A DNA stretch of 64,000 nt from Corticimicrobacter populi. GTDB taxonomy: Bacteria > Pseudomonadota > Gammaproteobacteria > Burkholderiales > Burkholderiaceae_B. How positions within the stretch are numbered: position 1 is the first letter of the stretch; the number at the start of each line of letters is the position of its first letter. The notes under the pieces were generated by a model that saw nothing but the letters and a program-made list of their open reading frames with translations, ran no database searches and was not told where the DNA came from. The stretch lies in assembly GCF_003123725.1 (NCBI RefSeq), contig NZ_QETA01000007.1, forward strand, positions 155,133 to 219,132. The letters run 5' to 3'. The translations under genes were made by a program, and so were the position numbers. Positions 8,949 to 17,533 of this stretch are shown piece after piece.

Positions 8949-10502
8949 TTACTTTATCCAGATCGTCGGCAACGAAATGGCCGGACTGCTTTCGCTCAGG
9001 GCACCACCCAGTTGCTGGTAGCCCTGCACCTTGCGGGCATAGCCCTGGGCCTGCTCGCGCCAGTTGATGAATACCCACGGACTGGTTTCCAGCACGCGCT
9101 GCTCAACATCGCGATAGATCAGCTTGCGTTGCTCGGGGTCGGTCTGTGCACGGCCCTGGGCCAGCAACTGCTCAAGCTGGTCATCGCGATAACCGATCGG
9201 CTTGGCCCAGAAACTGGAGTCCGCCCCCAGGTAATAGGCATAGGCATCGGGATCAGGCAACTTGACCGACACGCCGTAGATCATGGCGTCGTAGTCACCA
9301 CGGTTCTTGCGTTCGACCAGTGTGGCCCACTCGACCGGCTCAAGTGTCAGGTTGATGCCGGCTTCCTTGAGATTGGCCTGCAGGATCTGCGCCGTCGTGG
9401 TGTAGATGCCCAGCCCCTGGAACACCAGCAGCAACATGTCCAGGCCATCGGGATAGCCGGCCTCGGCCAGCAGCGCCCGCGCCTTGTCCAGGTCCCGGTT
9501 GTAGGTCCCTTCAAAACCGGGATTGAAATATTGCGAATCAGATGCTGTGGGTGCACCCGTGATCGGCGTGCCATGACCGAAAAACGCAGCCTTGGAGACA
9601 GCATCACGATCCAGAGCATAGGACACGGCCTGACGTACGCGAGGATCGTCGAACGGCTTGCGCGTAGCGTTGAACCAGACACTCATGAACGCCCCACCGG
9701 CAGTATCCACCTCGAATGCCGGATTACGGCTGAGCGAGGCAATATCTTTCCATGGTACGAAATCGATCATGTCGAGTGACTGGCTGCGCAGTGCGTTGAC
9801 GCGCGCATCATCGCTCTTGATCATGCGGAAATCGACGCCCTCCAGATAAGGCTGGTCCTCGACATAGTAAGACGGGTTGCGCTCAAGGCTGGCCCGCACC
9901 GACGGCTCATAACTGGCCAGGCGGAAAGGACCCGCGCCATTGGCCTCCACCTTGAGGTTGGCACCGCCCTGCACCCACTGCTTGGGTACGATAGCCGCCT
10001 CTGTCAGCGCCAGTACGGACAACAGCGTCACGTCGGGGCTATCCTTGCTGATACGGATCGTGCGAGCGTCGGGCGTTTCGATACGTGCCCCCTGCAGATT
10101 GGCCCGCAGCGTGGCACCGGTGGCCGGGTCGACAATACGCTCCAGCGAAAACCGGACATCATCAGCTGTCACCGGAGAGCCATCCTGAAAACGGGCATCC
10201 TCACGCAGGTGAAACACCAGCGTCTGCGGATCGGGCTGCTCCCAGTTGGCAGCCAGGGCAGGCACGATATCGCCGTTCTTGTCGTAGGTCACCAGAGGGC
10301 TGTAGAGCACCCCCACCAAGGCACGCCAGGCACTGCCTCCTGCTACATGTGGATCCAGTGATGCAACCTCGGATACCGTGCCGTAGCGCAACGTACCACC
10401 GCGCTTGACAGCCTCATCGGCCAAAGTGGGAACGGAGATGCTGCCCAGCAGGACACTCATGCCTGCTGCCGCCCCGAGTCGCTTCCAGATCTGCAGACCC
10501 AT
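8949..10502 (-). CDS. Family-5 (DppA/OppA-type) extracellular solute-binding protein
   Basis: Periplasmic binding protein, 517 residues from the ATG at 10502. This start follows an AAAAGGGGAA ribosome-binding site and exposes a clean signal peptide (MGLQIWKRLGAAAGMSVLLG, cleaved after about residue 29). The mature protein has family-5 hallmarks: TLRYGTVSEVASLDPHVAGG, LVFHLREDARFQDGSPVTADDV, VRQAVSYALDRDAV and a C-terminal INWREQ segment. It precedes the DppBCDF-like genes and follows the aminotransferase gene on the same strand. Confidence 0.9.
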   Translation of the reverse strand: MGLQIWKRLGAAAGMSVLLGSISVPTLADEAVKRGGTLRYGTVSEVASLDPHVAGGSAWRALVGVLYSPLVTYDKNGDIVPALAANWEQPDPQTLVFHLREDARFQDGSPVTADDVRFSLERIVDPATGATLRANLQGARIETPDARTIRISKDSPDVTLLSVLALTEAAIVPKQWVQGGANLKVEANGAGPFRLASYEPSVRASLERNPSYYVEDQPYLEGVDFRMIKSDDARVNALRSQSLDMIDFVPWKDIASLSRNPAFEVDTAGGAFMSVWFNATRKPFDDPRVRQAVSYALDRDAVSKAAFFGHGTPITGAPTASDSQYFNPGFEGTYNRDLDKARALLAEAGYPDGLDMLLLVFQGLGIYTTTAQILQANLKEAGINLTLEPVEWATLVERKNRGDYDAMIYGVSVKLPDPDAYAYYLGADSSFWAKPIGYRDDQLEQLLAQGRAQTDPEQRKLIYRDVEQRVLETSPWVFINWREQAQGYARKVQGYQQLGGALSESSPAISLPTIWIK

Positions 10503-10554
10503 CGTTTTTCCCCTTTTCGAGTCGAATCCTGCGCTCACCACACTGCCCATGCCG

Positions 10555-11832
10555 TTACGCGGCACCAGGCAATGCGGCTATCATCCGATCCACATCGGCC
10601 AGATCATTGAAATACGTCGCCGACATCCGCAGATTGCCGCCCCGTACTGCAACGTCTACCCCTTCTTCGCGCAACTGTGCCGCAATGGCATACACATCGA
10701 CACCCCCTGGGTGCCGGAAAGACAGATTGCCCGAGCGTTCTTCGGCACCCTGCGGACTGACGACCACATAACCTTTCTGCAGGAGCGCCTCGACGGCATG
10801 CCCGGTCAGGTTCATGATGTGCTGTTCGATCCGCTGCGAACCCAGGGCCAACTGAATACGGACTGCCGTATCGAGTCCCCACAGCCCGGTGAAGTTTGCC
10901 AGCGCCTCTTCGAAGCGACCAGCATCCTTGCGATATTCCAGCACGTAATCCATGTGGTCTTCATCAGGGCTGGTGACGGAATGATAGCCCACGCTCGGCG
11001 GGTCCAGCAGTTCCAGTACATCACGGCGGCAATAGAAGAAACCCGTGCCTATCGGTGCCAGCATCCACTTGTGACCACCCACCGACAGGAAGTGCACACC
11101 CAGCGCCTCGACATCCATCGCCAGTGCACCTGCCCACTGGATGGCATCCAGATTCAGATAGGCACCACGCTCGGCGCACAATGCCGCAACCGCCGCCACA
11201 TCCAGGCGAAAACCATTGGAGAACTGCACCGCGCTGAGCGACACCATGCGGGTCCGCTCATCCATCTGGGCACGGATATCATCCACAAGGATACGCCCCT
11301 GGCGATTCTTGACCCAACGTACCGACACGCCACGCGCGGCCAGCTTCATCCAGCAATAGACATTGGAGGGGTATTCGATATCCGCCAGAATGACGTTATC
11401 ACCCTCGCGCCACGGAAAGCCATTGGCGACATTGACCAGGCCTTCGGTCGTATTCTTGACGAAGGCGATCTCTTCGCGCCGGGCACCGATCAGGCGAGCA
11501 ATGCGGGCCTTGATGACATCGTCGGCATACTTGCACCAATGCGGATAATTGTTGCGACCATGGTCGCGCACATCATGCATGAACCGGTCAACAGCATCGA
11601 TCACCGGCGTGCTCAGGGCACCGATCGAGGCATTGTTCATGTAGGCACGTTCGCACCGGATCGGGAAATACTGGCCGACCGTATCCCAGGACAGCGCTTC
11701 GATGCCCTCGGCATCTTGCGCGAACAGGCCTGGCGTCACCTGCTTGGTCGGGAAGGTATAAATGGTGCTAGACACGAGAAGCTGCCTTGATATTTTAATG
11801 GGACGCTTCTGCAACGCATCCAATGTACCCAT
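10555..11832 (-). CDS. Class-V aminotransferase family, PLP-dependent enzyme
   Basis: PLP-dependent fold-type I enzyme of the class-V aminotransferase / cysteine desulfurase-like superfamily, 425 residues. The PLP lysine is in SVGGHKWMLAPIGTGFFY, and AYMNNASIGALS and FVKNTTEGLVNVA are the usual cofactor-phosphate segments. It resembles isopenicillin-N-epimerase-like and selenocysteine-lyase-like members rather than IscS. No good ribosome-binding site precedes 11832; a GTG at 11775 would trim 19 weakly conserved residues. It is the first gene of the run leading into the peptide-type importer, so it may process the imported compound. It diverges from the LysR gene at 12000. Confidence 0.82.
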   Translation of the reverse strand: MGTLDALQKRPIKISRQLLVSSTIYTFPTKQVTPGLFAQDAEGIEALSWDTVGQYFPIRCERAYMNNASIGALSTPVIDAVDRFMHDVRDHGRNNYPHWCKYADDVIKARIARLIGARREEIAFVKNTTEGLVNVANGFPWREGDNVILADIEYPSNVYCWMKLAARGVSVRWVKNRQGRILVDDIRAQMDERTRMVSLSAVQFSNGFRLDVAAVAALCAERGAYLNLDAIQWAGALAMDVEALGVHFLSVGGHKWMLAPIGTGFFYCRRDVLELLDPPSVGYHSVTSPDEDHMDYVLEYRKDAGRFEEALANFTGLWGLDTAVRIQLALGSQRIEQHIMNLTGHAVEALLQKGYVVVSPQGAEERSGNLSFRHPGGVDVYAIAAQLREEGVDVAVRGGNLRMSATYFNDLADVDRMIAALPGAA

Positions 11833-11999
11833 GCTAGAGGGGTATCAAACCTTACGTCAATTTCCTTATTCGCATGAGTGAATGCGCATTCGGCATAATT
11901 CCGTCATACTCTGTCGTATCGCCGCATATGGCACGCATCACAGGATTGCAGCACCCCCAGTTAAACTGCTTTTTATCCACAAAATAAGGGAAAACCCCT

Positions 12000-12929
12000 A
12001 TGAGTCTGAAACGACTCCAGGCACTGAAGGCAGTGCTAGAGACAGGCAGCGTCACCGACGGCGCACAAATGCTGAACCGCACCCAGCCCCAGATCAGTCG
12101 TCTGCTGGCCGCATTGGAGGACGAAGTCGGTTTTCCATTGTTCGTGCGCCAGGGCCGGGGGCTGCTGCCCACCCGTGAATGCCTGCGCTTCTACGAAGGA
12201 ACCCGCCATATCCTGGATGGCTTGCAGGATATCTCCCGCGTCGCCAAGTCCATTCGGTCGCACCATGAGGCCTGGCTGCACATTGTCACCCAGCCCTATT
12301 TCGCCCATGGCATCATGCCCAATGCCATCCATGCCTTCTCCAAGCAGTATCCAAGCGCCCGGGTCTCGCTGGAAGTCCGCTCGCGAGTGGATGTCGGACT
12401 CTGGATGTCGGGGCAAAAATTCGACTTCGGCATGGCCGCCCTGCCACTGGACTTTCCGGGCCTGCGCACACAGCCGTTTGCCGAAGCCAGGGTCGTCGTG
12501 GCCATGCCGCCAAGCCATCCGCTGGCCGACAGGAAGGTCCTGCGACCCGAAGACCTGCGGGGCCAGCCCTTCATTGCACTGCGCACCTCGACTTTGCTGC
12601 GACAGTTTACCGATGAGCTCTGCGCCCGCCAGGGGATCGAGCTCCAGATTGTGGCAGAAACATCGACCGGAGAATCTGCCTGCATGATGGCCTCGCTGGG
12701 CATGGGTCTGACCCTGTCAGATCCGGTACTGGCCTCCAGGGTACCCGGACTGGTGCTGCTGGATTTCGAGCCCGCACTGCACTTGCGCTATGGCTTTTTG
12801 CTGCCAGGGCTGTTTGCCCCGTCGGCGCTGGCCCAGGCCTTTGCCCAAACCGTCGTGGAAACGGTCGCACAGATCGGTGGCAGCCGTATCAAGGTTTGCG
12901 ATCACGGCGGGGAAATCAGGCCAGACTAA
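12000..12929 (+). CDS. LysR-family transcriptional regulator
   Basis: Full-length LysR regulator, 309 residues, with the N-terminal helix-turn-helix (residues about 3-60: LQALKAVLETGSVTDGAQML, then NRTQPQISRLLAALEDEVG) and the two-lobed ligand domain. It is divergent from the aminotransferase and ABC-importer genes across 167 bp, the classical arrangement for a LysR protein controlling its neighbour. Its last ~55 codons and the following spacer are duplicated in tandem immediately downstream; the copy belonging to this gene is the intact one and ends with TAA at 12927. Confidence 0.9.
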   Translation: MSLKRLQALKAVLETGSVTDGAQMLNRTQPQISRLLAALEDEVGFPLFVRQGRGLLPTRECLRFYEGTRHILDGLQDISRVAKSIRSHHEAWLHIVTQPYFAHGIMPNAIHAFSKQYPSARVSLEVRSRVDVGLWMSGQKFDFGMAALPLDFPGLRTQPFAEARVVVAMPPSHPLADRKVLRPEDLRGQPFIALRTSTLLRQFTDELCARQGIELQIVAETSTGESACMMASLGMGLTLSDPVLASRVPGLVLLDFEPALHLRYGFLLPGLFAPSALAQAFAQTVVETVAQIGGSRIKVCDHGGEIRPD

Positions 12930-12977
12930 TCCGGTTTTACAGGTCGCTGAGCCGCTGAAAATCCAGATACGACTCAA
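12763..12977. repeat. Tandem duplication, copy 1 (215 bp)
   Basis: First copy of a direct repeat, running from within the LysR gene (…ATTTCGAGCCCGC) through its stop codon to a point inside what was the 3' end of the convergent phosphatase gene (…CAGATACGACTCAA). It therefore also carries a duplicate of the last 13 or so codons of the phosphatase gene on the minus strand (12937-12977). The next base begins copy 2 with no spacer. Confidence 0.95.
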
Positions 12978-13142
12978 ATTTCGAGCCCGCACTGCACTTG
13001 CGCTATGGCTTTTTGCTGCCAGGGCTGTGCCCCGTCGGCGCTGGCCCAGGCCTTTGCCCAAACCGTCGTGGAAACGGTCGCACAGATCGGTGGCAGCCGT
13101 ATCAAGGTTTGCGATCACGGCGGGGAAATCAGGCCAGACTAA
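12978..13142 (+). pseudogene. Duplicated 3' fragment of the LysR gene
   Basis: Remnant corresponding to the last ~55 codons of the upstream LysR gene, with no start region and a 2-nt deletion that shifts the frame. It cannot make a functional product. It exists only because of the 215-bp tandem duplication. Confidence 0.85.
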
Positions 13143-13190
13143 TCCGGTTTTACAGGTCGCTGAGCCGCTGAAAATCCAGATACGACTCAA
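12978..13190. repeat. Tandem duplication, copy 2 (213 bp)
   Basis: Second copy, identical by eye to copy 1 except for loss of two T residues (GGGCTGTTTGCCCC in copy 1, GGGCTGTGCCCC here). The offset is 215 bp before that point and 213 bp after. The 3' end of this copy supplies the real C-terminus of the phosphatase gene. Near-identity implies a recent event, or an assembly artefact. Confidence 0.95.
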
Positions 13191-13704
13191 AAATGGCATA
13201 GCGGCCGATACCTTTGATGGGAACATGGCCATAGTAGGGACTCAGTTGCCAGAAAGCAGCCAGATCTGAACCCTTGGCGACGGCATCGACGTAAATGGCG
13301 GCAGCCAGTCCAGTGCGATTTGCGCCATGCTCGCAATGGATCAGCAATGGCTTGGGCAATGTTTCCATCAGCAGAGCCAGCTCTTCTGCCTCCTCCACGC
13401 TCAGTCCCTTGCCAGAGCTAAACGGGTAATTGACCAGTCTGACGCCCAGGGCTTCCGCTGTCTGGCTTTCCTCCTGGTACCACGGACCACGATCCTCGTC
13501 GCGCAGGTTCAGGACCGTGCGGATGCCGTGCTCCTCGACATATTCCCTGAGATCATCGCCATCCGGCTGTGCGGAACGATAGAGCTGTCCGTCGATCACC
13601 TCATGGAAATTGCCCGTCATCTGGTTGATGCCGGCATGCACTGCCACCACAACCAGCAAACCTGTCCCGCCAAGGGCGAGCTGCTTCAACAGCTTGAACA
13701 TCAT
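13150..13704 (-). CDS. Dual-specificity / tyrosine phosphatase-like protein, membrane-anchored
   Basis: Cysteine-based phosphatase, 184 residues. The active-site signature C-x5-R is clear in LLIHCEHGANRTGLA, and the general-acid region is in the RDEDRGPWY segment. Residues about 7-25 (KQLALGGTGLLVVVAVHAG) form an N-terminal membrane anchor or signal, which would place the catalytic domain in the periplasm or at the membrane. SAQP and YVEEHGIRTVLNLR are typical of bacterial DSP-type phosphatases. The substrate is unknown. Its last codons lie in copy 2 of the tandem duplication, yet the product appears intact. Confidence 0.85.
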   Translation of the reverse strand: MMFKLLKQLALGGTGLLVVVAVHAGINQMTGNFHEVIDGQLYRSAQPDGDDLREYVEEHGIRTVLNLRDEDRGPWYQEESQTAEALGVRLVNYPFSSGKGLSVEEAEELALLMETLPKPLLIHCEHGANRTGLAAAIYVDAVAKGSDLAAFWQLSPYYGHVPIKGIGRYAIFESYLDFQRLSDL

Positions 13705-13908
13705 GATCCTGCATCCGGTTAAACAAGGTTAAGGCCCTATCGGTCTTTCCCCCGTCTCTGCGGACAGGTCGAAAACAGCCATTCGAACTGGCGGCATTCT
13801 CGCATGCATTCTCTTGCAGCAGTATGACTGGGATGGCGGCGATGAGATACAGGGCGTAACGGCACCAGGCTGTGCCCATGGCAGCAACGCCCTGAAATGG
13901 GAACCGGA

Positions 13909-14832
13909 TCAGGAACAGCGCGCCTGGCTGATGCTGCTGCCGGCCGGCACATCGTGCGTCAGCCAGACATTGCCGCCGATCACGGAGCCCCGCCCGATGG
14001 TGACACGCCCCAGAATGGTGGCACCAGCATAGACGACCACATCATCTTCGACGATGGGATGGCGGGCATTGCCCTTGACCAGGGAACCATCCTCGGCCAC
14101 CGGAAAGCGCTTGGCCCCCAGCGTGACATTCTGGTAGAGCCGGACATTACGGCCGATGATGGCGGTTTCGCCGATCACCACCCCGGTACCGTGATCGATG
14201 AAAAAACTCTCGGCGATCTGCGCGCCGGGATGGATGTCGATCCCGGTTTCCGAATGGGCGATCTCGGAGATCAGCCGCGCCAGCATCGGCACACCCAGAC
14301 GATACAGTTCATGCGCCAGTCGATGCGAGATGATCGCACTGACGCCGGGATAGCACAGCAGCACCTCTGACACGCTGCCGGCAGCAGGATCACCCTGGTA
14401 GGCCGCCCGGATGTCGCTGACCAACAGCGCACGGATACCCGGCAATGCAGCCGCAAACCGACGTGTCAGTTCAACGGCCTGGGCCTCGATGGCCTCGTCA
14501 GTCCCCGGCTCACGTCCCTGCACGAAAAACAGCGCCCGGCGCACCTGCTCGACCAATATCGCCAGGGTCGAGCTGAGTGTGGTGCCGACAAAATAGTCGA
14601 TGCTTTCCTCGGTCAGGTCGGCATGCCCATAGTGCGTGGGAAACAGGCTGGCCGCACACCCATGCACCACACTGGACACCGCCTCGCGCGAAGGCAGTTC
14701 GCGGATGCGGCCGAGATAGCGGATCTTGTGCGTAACTTCGCGCGATTCACGCAATGCGGAAACCACTTCTTCCACGCCCCAATGGGAGTAGGCAATGGCC
14801 ACGCGCTGGTAGGGATTGGATCTGGAATTCAT
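13909..14832 (-). CDS. epsC: Serine O-acetyltransferase (EpsC/CysE type)
   Basis: Makes O-acetylserine from serine and acetyl-CoA for cysteine synthesis. The chain is 307 residues from the ATG at 14832. The N-terminal helical domain precedes the left-handed beta-helix of hexapeptide repeats, with the catalytic segment IDIHPGAQIAESFFIDHGTG and the acetyl-CoA region RLYQNVTLGAKRFP. The length and the long N-terminal domain match the EpsC-like (about 310-residue) branch rather than E. coli CysE. It diverges from the polyphosphate:AMP phosphotransferase gene across 64 bp. Earlier in-frame starts to 14877 are less likely because they would run into that gap. Confidence 0.88.
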   Translation of the reverse strand: MNSRSNPYQRVAIAYSHWGVEEVVSALRESREVTHKIRYLGRIRELPSREAVSSVVHGCAASLFPTHYGHADLTEESIDYFVGTTLSSTLAILVEQVRRALFFVQGREPGTDEAIEAQAVELTRRFAAALPGIRALLVSDIRAAYQGDPAAGSVSEVLLCYPGVSAIISHRLAHELYRLGVPMLARLISEIAHSETGIDIHPGAQIAESFFIDHGTGVVIGETAIIGRNVRLYQNVTLGAKRFPVAEDGSLVKGNARHPIVEDDVVVYAGATILGRVTIGRGSVIGGNVWLTHDVPAGSSISQARCS

Positions 14833-14896
14833 ATGACATAACCGGTTGAACATGCGTATATTACGCTTTCCATTCATAGAAGATCAGGAATCCGGC

Positions 14897-16420
14897 ATGT
14901 TCGAGGAAGCCGAAAACGCCCCATCCCTGCCCAAGGCGCAGCAATCTGCCGACTTCATCGAGGAACTGCGTACCGGCTTGCTGCGGGAACAGTACCGCCG
15001 ACTCGACGAGAAACGCCAGACCCTGCTGATCGTGGTCGCCGGTATCGACGGTGCCGGCAAGGGTTCGACCATCAACCAGCTCAACAGCTGGATGGATCCA
15101 CGCCACATTCGCACCCTGGCCTATGGCGAGCTGAGCGATCTCGAAGCCATGCGCCCGGCCATGTGGCGCTACTGGCGTGATCTGCCGGCCAAGGGCGAGA
15201 CCGGTGTGATTTTCGGTTCCTGGTACGGTTCGCTGCTGACCGAGGCCAGCCGCAAAAAACCCGACCCCGATCTGATCCGCCGCTATGCCTCGCAGATCAA
15301 CCAGTTCGAAGCCATGCTGGCTCAGGAAGGCGTACAGGTCGTCAAGCTCTGGTACCACCTGTCGGCCAAAGCCCAGAAAAAACGCACCGAAACTCTGTTG
15401 GCTGACCCAGATACAGCCTGGCGAGTCACCGAAGCAGACCTCAAGGTACAGAAGCGCTTCAAGCGCCTGCGCCAGGCCGCCGAGGACACCATCGGCCTGA
15501 CGCACCAGGATCATGCCCCCTGGGTCATCATTCCCAGTTCCAACGACAACCTGCGCAGCGTGCGTACCGGCCTGACCGTGCTCGACGCCCTGCGCCAGAA
15601 GCCCGCTCGCAAGGTCACCGTCCACGCCCCCACCAGCGTGCCGCTCAATCCGCACACGGTACGGCTGACCGGCATGGAGTACGCTCCCGCACTGGAAAAA
15701 GGCGACTACGAATCCGAACTGCAGCATTGGCAGGCCCGGCTGGCCCGTGCGGCCCGAACCCCCGAGTTTGCGCACCGCTCGATGGTCATCGCCTTCGAAG
15801 GCCAGGACGCTGCCGGCAAGGGTGGAGCCATTCGCCGCATTACCGATGTGCTCGACGCCCGCTACTACGACGTCTATCCGGTGGCCGCCCCCAGCGAAGA
15901 CGAGCGGGCTCGCCCCTACCTTTGGCGCTTCTGGCGTCCCCTGCCACGCCACGGGCACATCGCGATCTTCGATCGCTCATGGTATGGCCGCGTACTGGTC
16001 GAACGGGTCGAGAAATTCGCCAAGCCCGCCGAATGGCAGCGTGCCTACGGCGAGATCAACAACTTCGAAGCCCAGATGGTCGCCAATGGCACGCTGGTAC
16101 TGAAGTTCTGGCTGGCCATCACCAAGGACGAACAGCTCAAGCGCTTCGAGGAACGCATGCGTTCCAGCATCAAGCACTACAAGATCACCGACGAGGACTG
16201 GCGCAACCGCAACCGCTGGAACACCTACAAGACCGCTGCCGACGAGATGCTGCGCCGCACCGACACACCGCACGCCCCCTGGCATGTGGTGGCGACCAAC
16301 GACAAGCGCCGCGCCCGCATCGAAGTGCTCAAGGCCGTGGTGCTGGCACTCGAGGGCGCTGACCAGGCTCCGGTCTACCAGGAACCATCGATCGAGTCGC
16401 AGTTCCACGAGGCCTCCTGA
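14897..16420 (+). CDS. pap: Polyphosphate:AMP phosphotransferase (two-domain PPK2)
   Basis: Transfers phosphate from polyphosphate to AMP, giving ADP. The 507-residue protein is a fusion of two PPK2 domains, each with a Walker-A-like motif: GIDGAGKGSTIN near residue 43 and GQDAAGKGGAIRR near residue 300. WMDPRHIRTLAYGEL and FDRSWYGRVLVERVE are further PPK2 marks. The start at 14897 (MFEEAENAPS) is preferred because PPK2-type Pap proteins begin in this way (MFE-AE); the TTG at 14846 and ATG at 14852 would crowd the divergent epsC promoter. Cytoplasmic. Confidence 0.92.
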   Translation: MFEEAENAPSLPKAQQSADFIEELRTGLLREQYRRLDEKRQTLLIVVAGIDGAGKGSTINQLNSWMDPRHIRTLAYGELSDLEAMRPAMWRYWRDLPAKGETGVIFGSWYGSLLTEASRKKPDPDLIRRYASQINQFEAMLAQEGVQVVKLWYHLSAKAQKKRTETLLADPDTAWRVTEADLKVQKRFKRLRQAAEDTIGLTHQDHAPWVIIPSSNDNLRSVRTGLTVLDALRQKPARKVTVHAPTSVPLNPHTVRLTGMEYAPALEKGDYESELQHWQARLARAARTPEFAHRSMVIAFEGQDAAGKGGAIRRITDVLDARYYDVYPVAAPSEDERARPYLWRFWRPLPRHGHIAIFDRSWYGRVLVERVEKFAKPAEWQRAYGEINNFEAQMVANGTLVLKFWLAITKDEQLKRFEERMRSSIKHYKITDEDWRNRNRWNTYKTAADEMLRRTDTPHAPWHVVATNDKRRARIEVLKAVVLALEGADQAPVYQEPSIESQFHEAS

Positions 16421-16477
16421 CACGCCAGGGCCCGCCACACTCACTTAAAAGAAGCCTCGCACAGACCCTGCCGAGCC

Positions 16478-16936
16478 ATGCATACTGAAACACCCGCCTC
16501 TTGCCCGCTCTGCCAACCCCAGGACGAAACTCTGATCTGGCACGATGAGCAATTCCGCGTCATCGCCGTCGATGATCCGGCCTATCCGGGTTTTACCCGG
16601 GTGATCTGGAACGCGCATGCTGCCGAGATGACAGACCTGCCACCCGCTGCACGGGCACACCTGATGCAGGCGGTGTGGACGGTGGAACAGGCACTGCGCG
16701 ACACGCTGCAGCCGCACAAGATCAACCTGGCCTCGCTTGGCAACATGGTGCCGCACCTGCATTGGCACCTGATCCCGCGCTGGCAGGATGACCTGCACTT
16801 TCCAGACCCTGTGTGGGCCGCGCCCAAGCACGATCCGGCACGCCATGTGATCTGGCACGACAGCAGGCTGAAGGCCATCCGGGCACGACTGCCGGAATGC
16901 CATGCGCACATACGCAGCGCTCTGGCGCTGCGCTGA
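16478..16936 (+). CDS. HIT-family hydrolase
   Basis: Histidine-triad nucleotide-binding protein, 152 residues. The triad motif appears near the C-terminal half as NMVPHLHWHLIPRW (H-x-H-x-H), and an N-terminal CPLC pair begins the domain. HIT proteins hydrolyse nucleotide phosphoramidates or related AMP conjugates, but the substrate of this member is unknown. The gene follows pap by 57 bp on the same strand and is convergent with the cupredoxin gene. Confidence 0.9.
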   Translation: MHTETPASCPLCQPQDETLIWHDEQFRVIAVDDPAYPGFTRVIWNAHAAEMTDLPPAARAHLMQAVWTVEQALRDTLQPHKINLASLGNMVPHLHWHLIPRWQDDLHFPDPVWAAPKHDPARHVIWHDSRLKAIRARLPECHAHIRSALALR

Positions 16937-16949
16937 CGCGATCCGGGAA

Positions 16950-17504
16950 TCAGATTACCGAGATCTGACCGACCATGCCGGCCTCGGAATGTCCGGGCAG
17001 CAGGCAGGCAAAATCCACCGTGCCGGACTGGCCGAACGTCCAGACCAGTTGGCCACTGGCCTTGCCCTCCAGGCTGACGGCATTCTGCTCGGCATGCGCC
17101 ATGCCCGGCTGCTCGCGCATCTGTACGGCATGCGCGCGCAGGTCTTCGAGCGATCCCAGCACCATTTCGTGAGCGATGTCGCCATTGTTGTGCACGACGA
17201 AGCGTACGGTTTCCCCGGCAGCCACATCGATCCTGGCTGGCGAGAAGCGCATCATGTCGTCCATGGATACTTCGACCGTACGGCTGGCCTGGGCCGCCTC
17301 ACCCGGCTGACCAATATCGACAGCGGCGTGACCGCCACCCGTACCATGGTCATGCGCTGCGGAGCCATGCCCGGCCTGCCCATGGGCAGACGCGCTGGTG
17401 TCCCCCTGGGCCGGGCTGCCGTGTCCACCGGTATGGTTGCCGGCACTCCAGGCCACCATCGGTGCCAGCGCCAACACCGCCAGCATTGCGATCTTCTTCA
17501 TCAT
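16950..17504 (-). CDS. Periplasmic cupredoxin-like copper protein
   Basis: A 184-residue exported protein with a signal peptide (first ~20 residues, ending MVAWSA) and a His/Gly-rich linker (about residues 22-60, HTGGHGSPAQG, HGQAGHGSAAHDHG). The C-terminal domain is cupredoxin-like: FSPARIDVAAGETVRFVVHN, the ligand His in IAHEMVLG, and the Cys-His-Met cluster in FACLLPGHSEAGM. It probably binds or buffers periplasmic copper. The start at 17504 follows AGGAGTGC; a second ATG at 17501 is equivalent. It lies 28 bp after the glmS stop, with a 14-bp palindrome in the gap. Confidence 0.85.
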   Translation of the reverse strand: MMKKIAMLAVLALAPMVAWSAGNHTGGHGSPAQGDTSASAHGQAGHGSAAHDHGTGGGHAAVDIGQPGEAAQASRTVEVSMDDMMRFSPARIDVAAGETVRFVVHNNGDIAHEMVLGSLEDLRAHAVQMREQPGMAHAEQNAVSLEGKASGQLVWTFGQSGTVDFACLLPGHSEAGMVGQISVI

Positions 17505-17519
17505 GCACTCCTGTCAGAC

Positions 17520-17533
17520 AAGGTTGTAACCTT
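17520..17533. promoter_or_regulatory. 14-bp palindrome upstream of the cupredoxin gene
   Basis: AAGGTTGTAACCTT is a perfect inverted repeat (AAGGTT-GT-AACCTT) located 16 bp before the cupredoxin start and touching the glmS stop codon. Its position suits an operator or a small hairpin. No regulator family can be assigned. Confidence 0.3.

Noticed and set aside
12717..13269. Open frames on both strands running through the duplicated LysR/phosphatase junction
   Set aside because: They exist only because the 215-bp unit is repeated; their translations contain the same segment twice.
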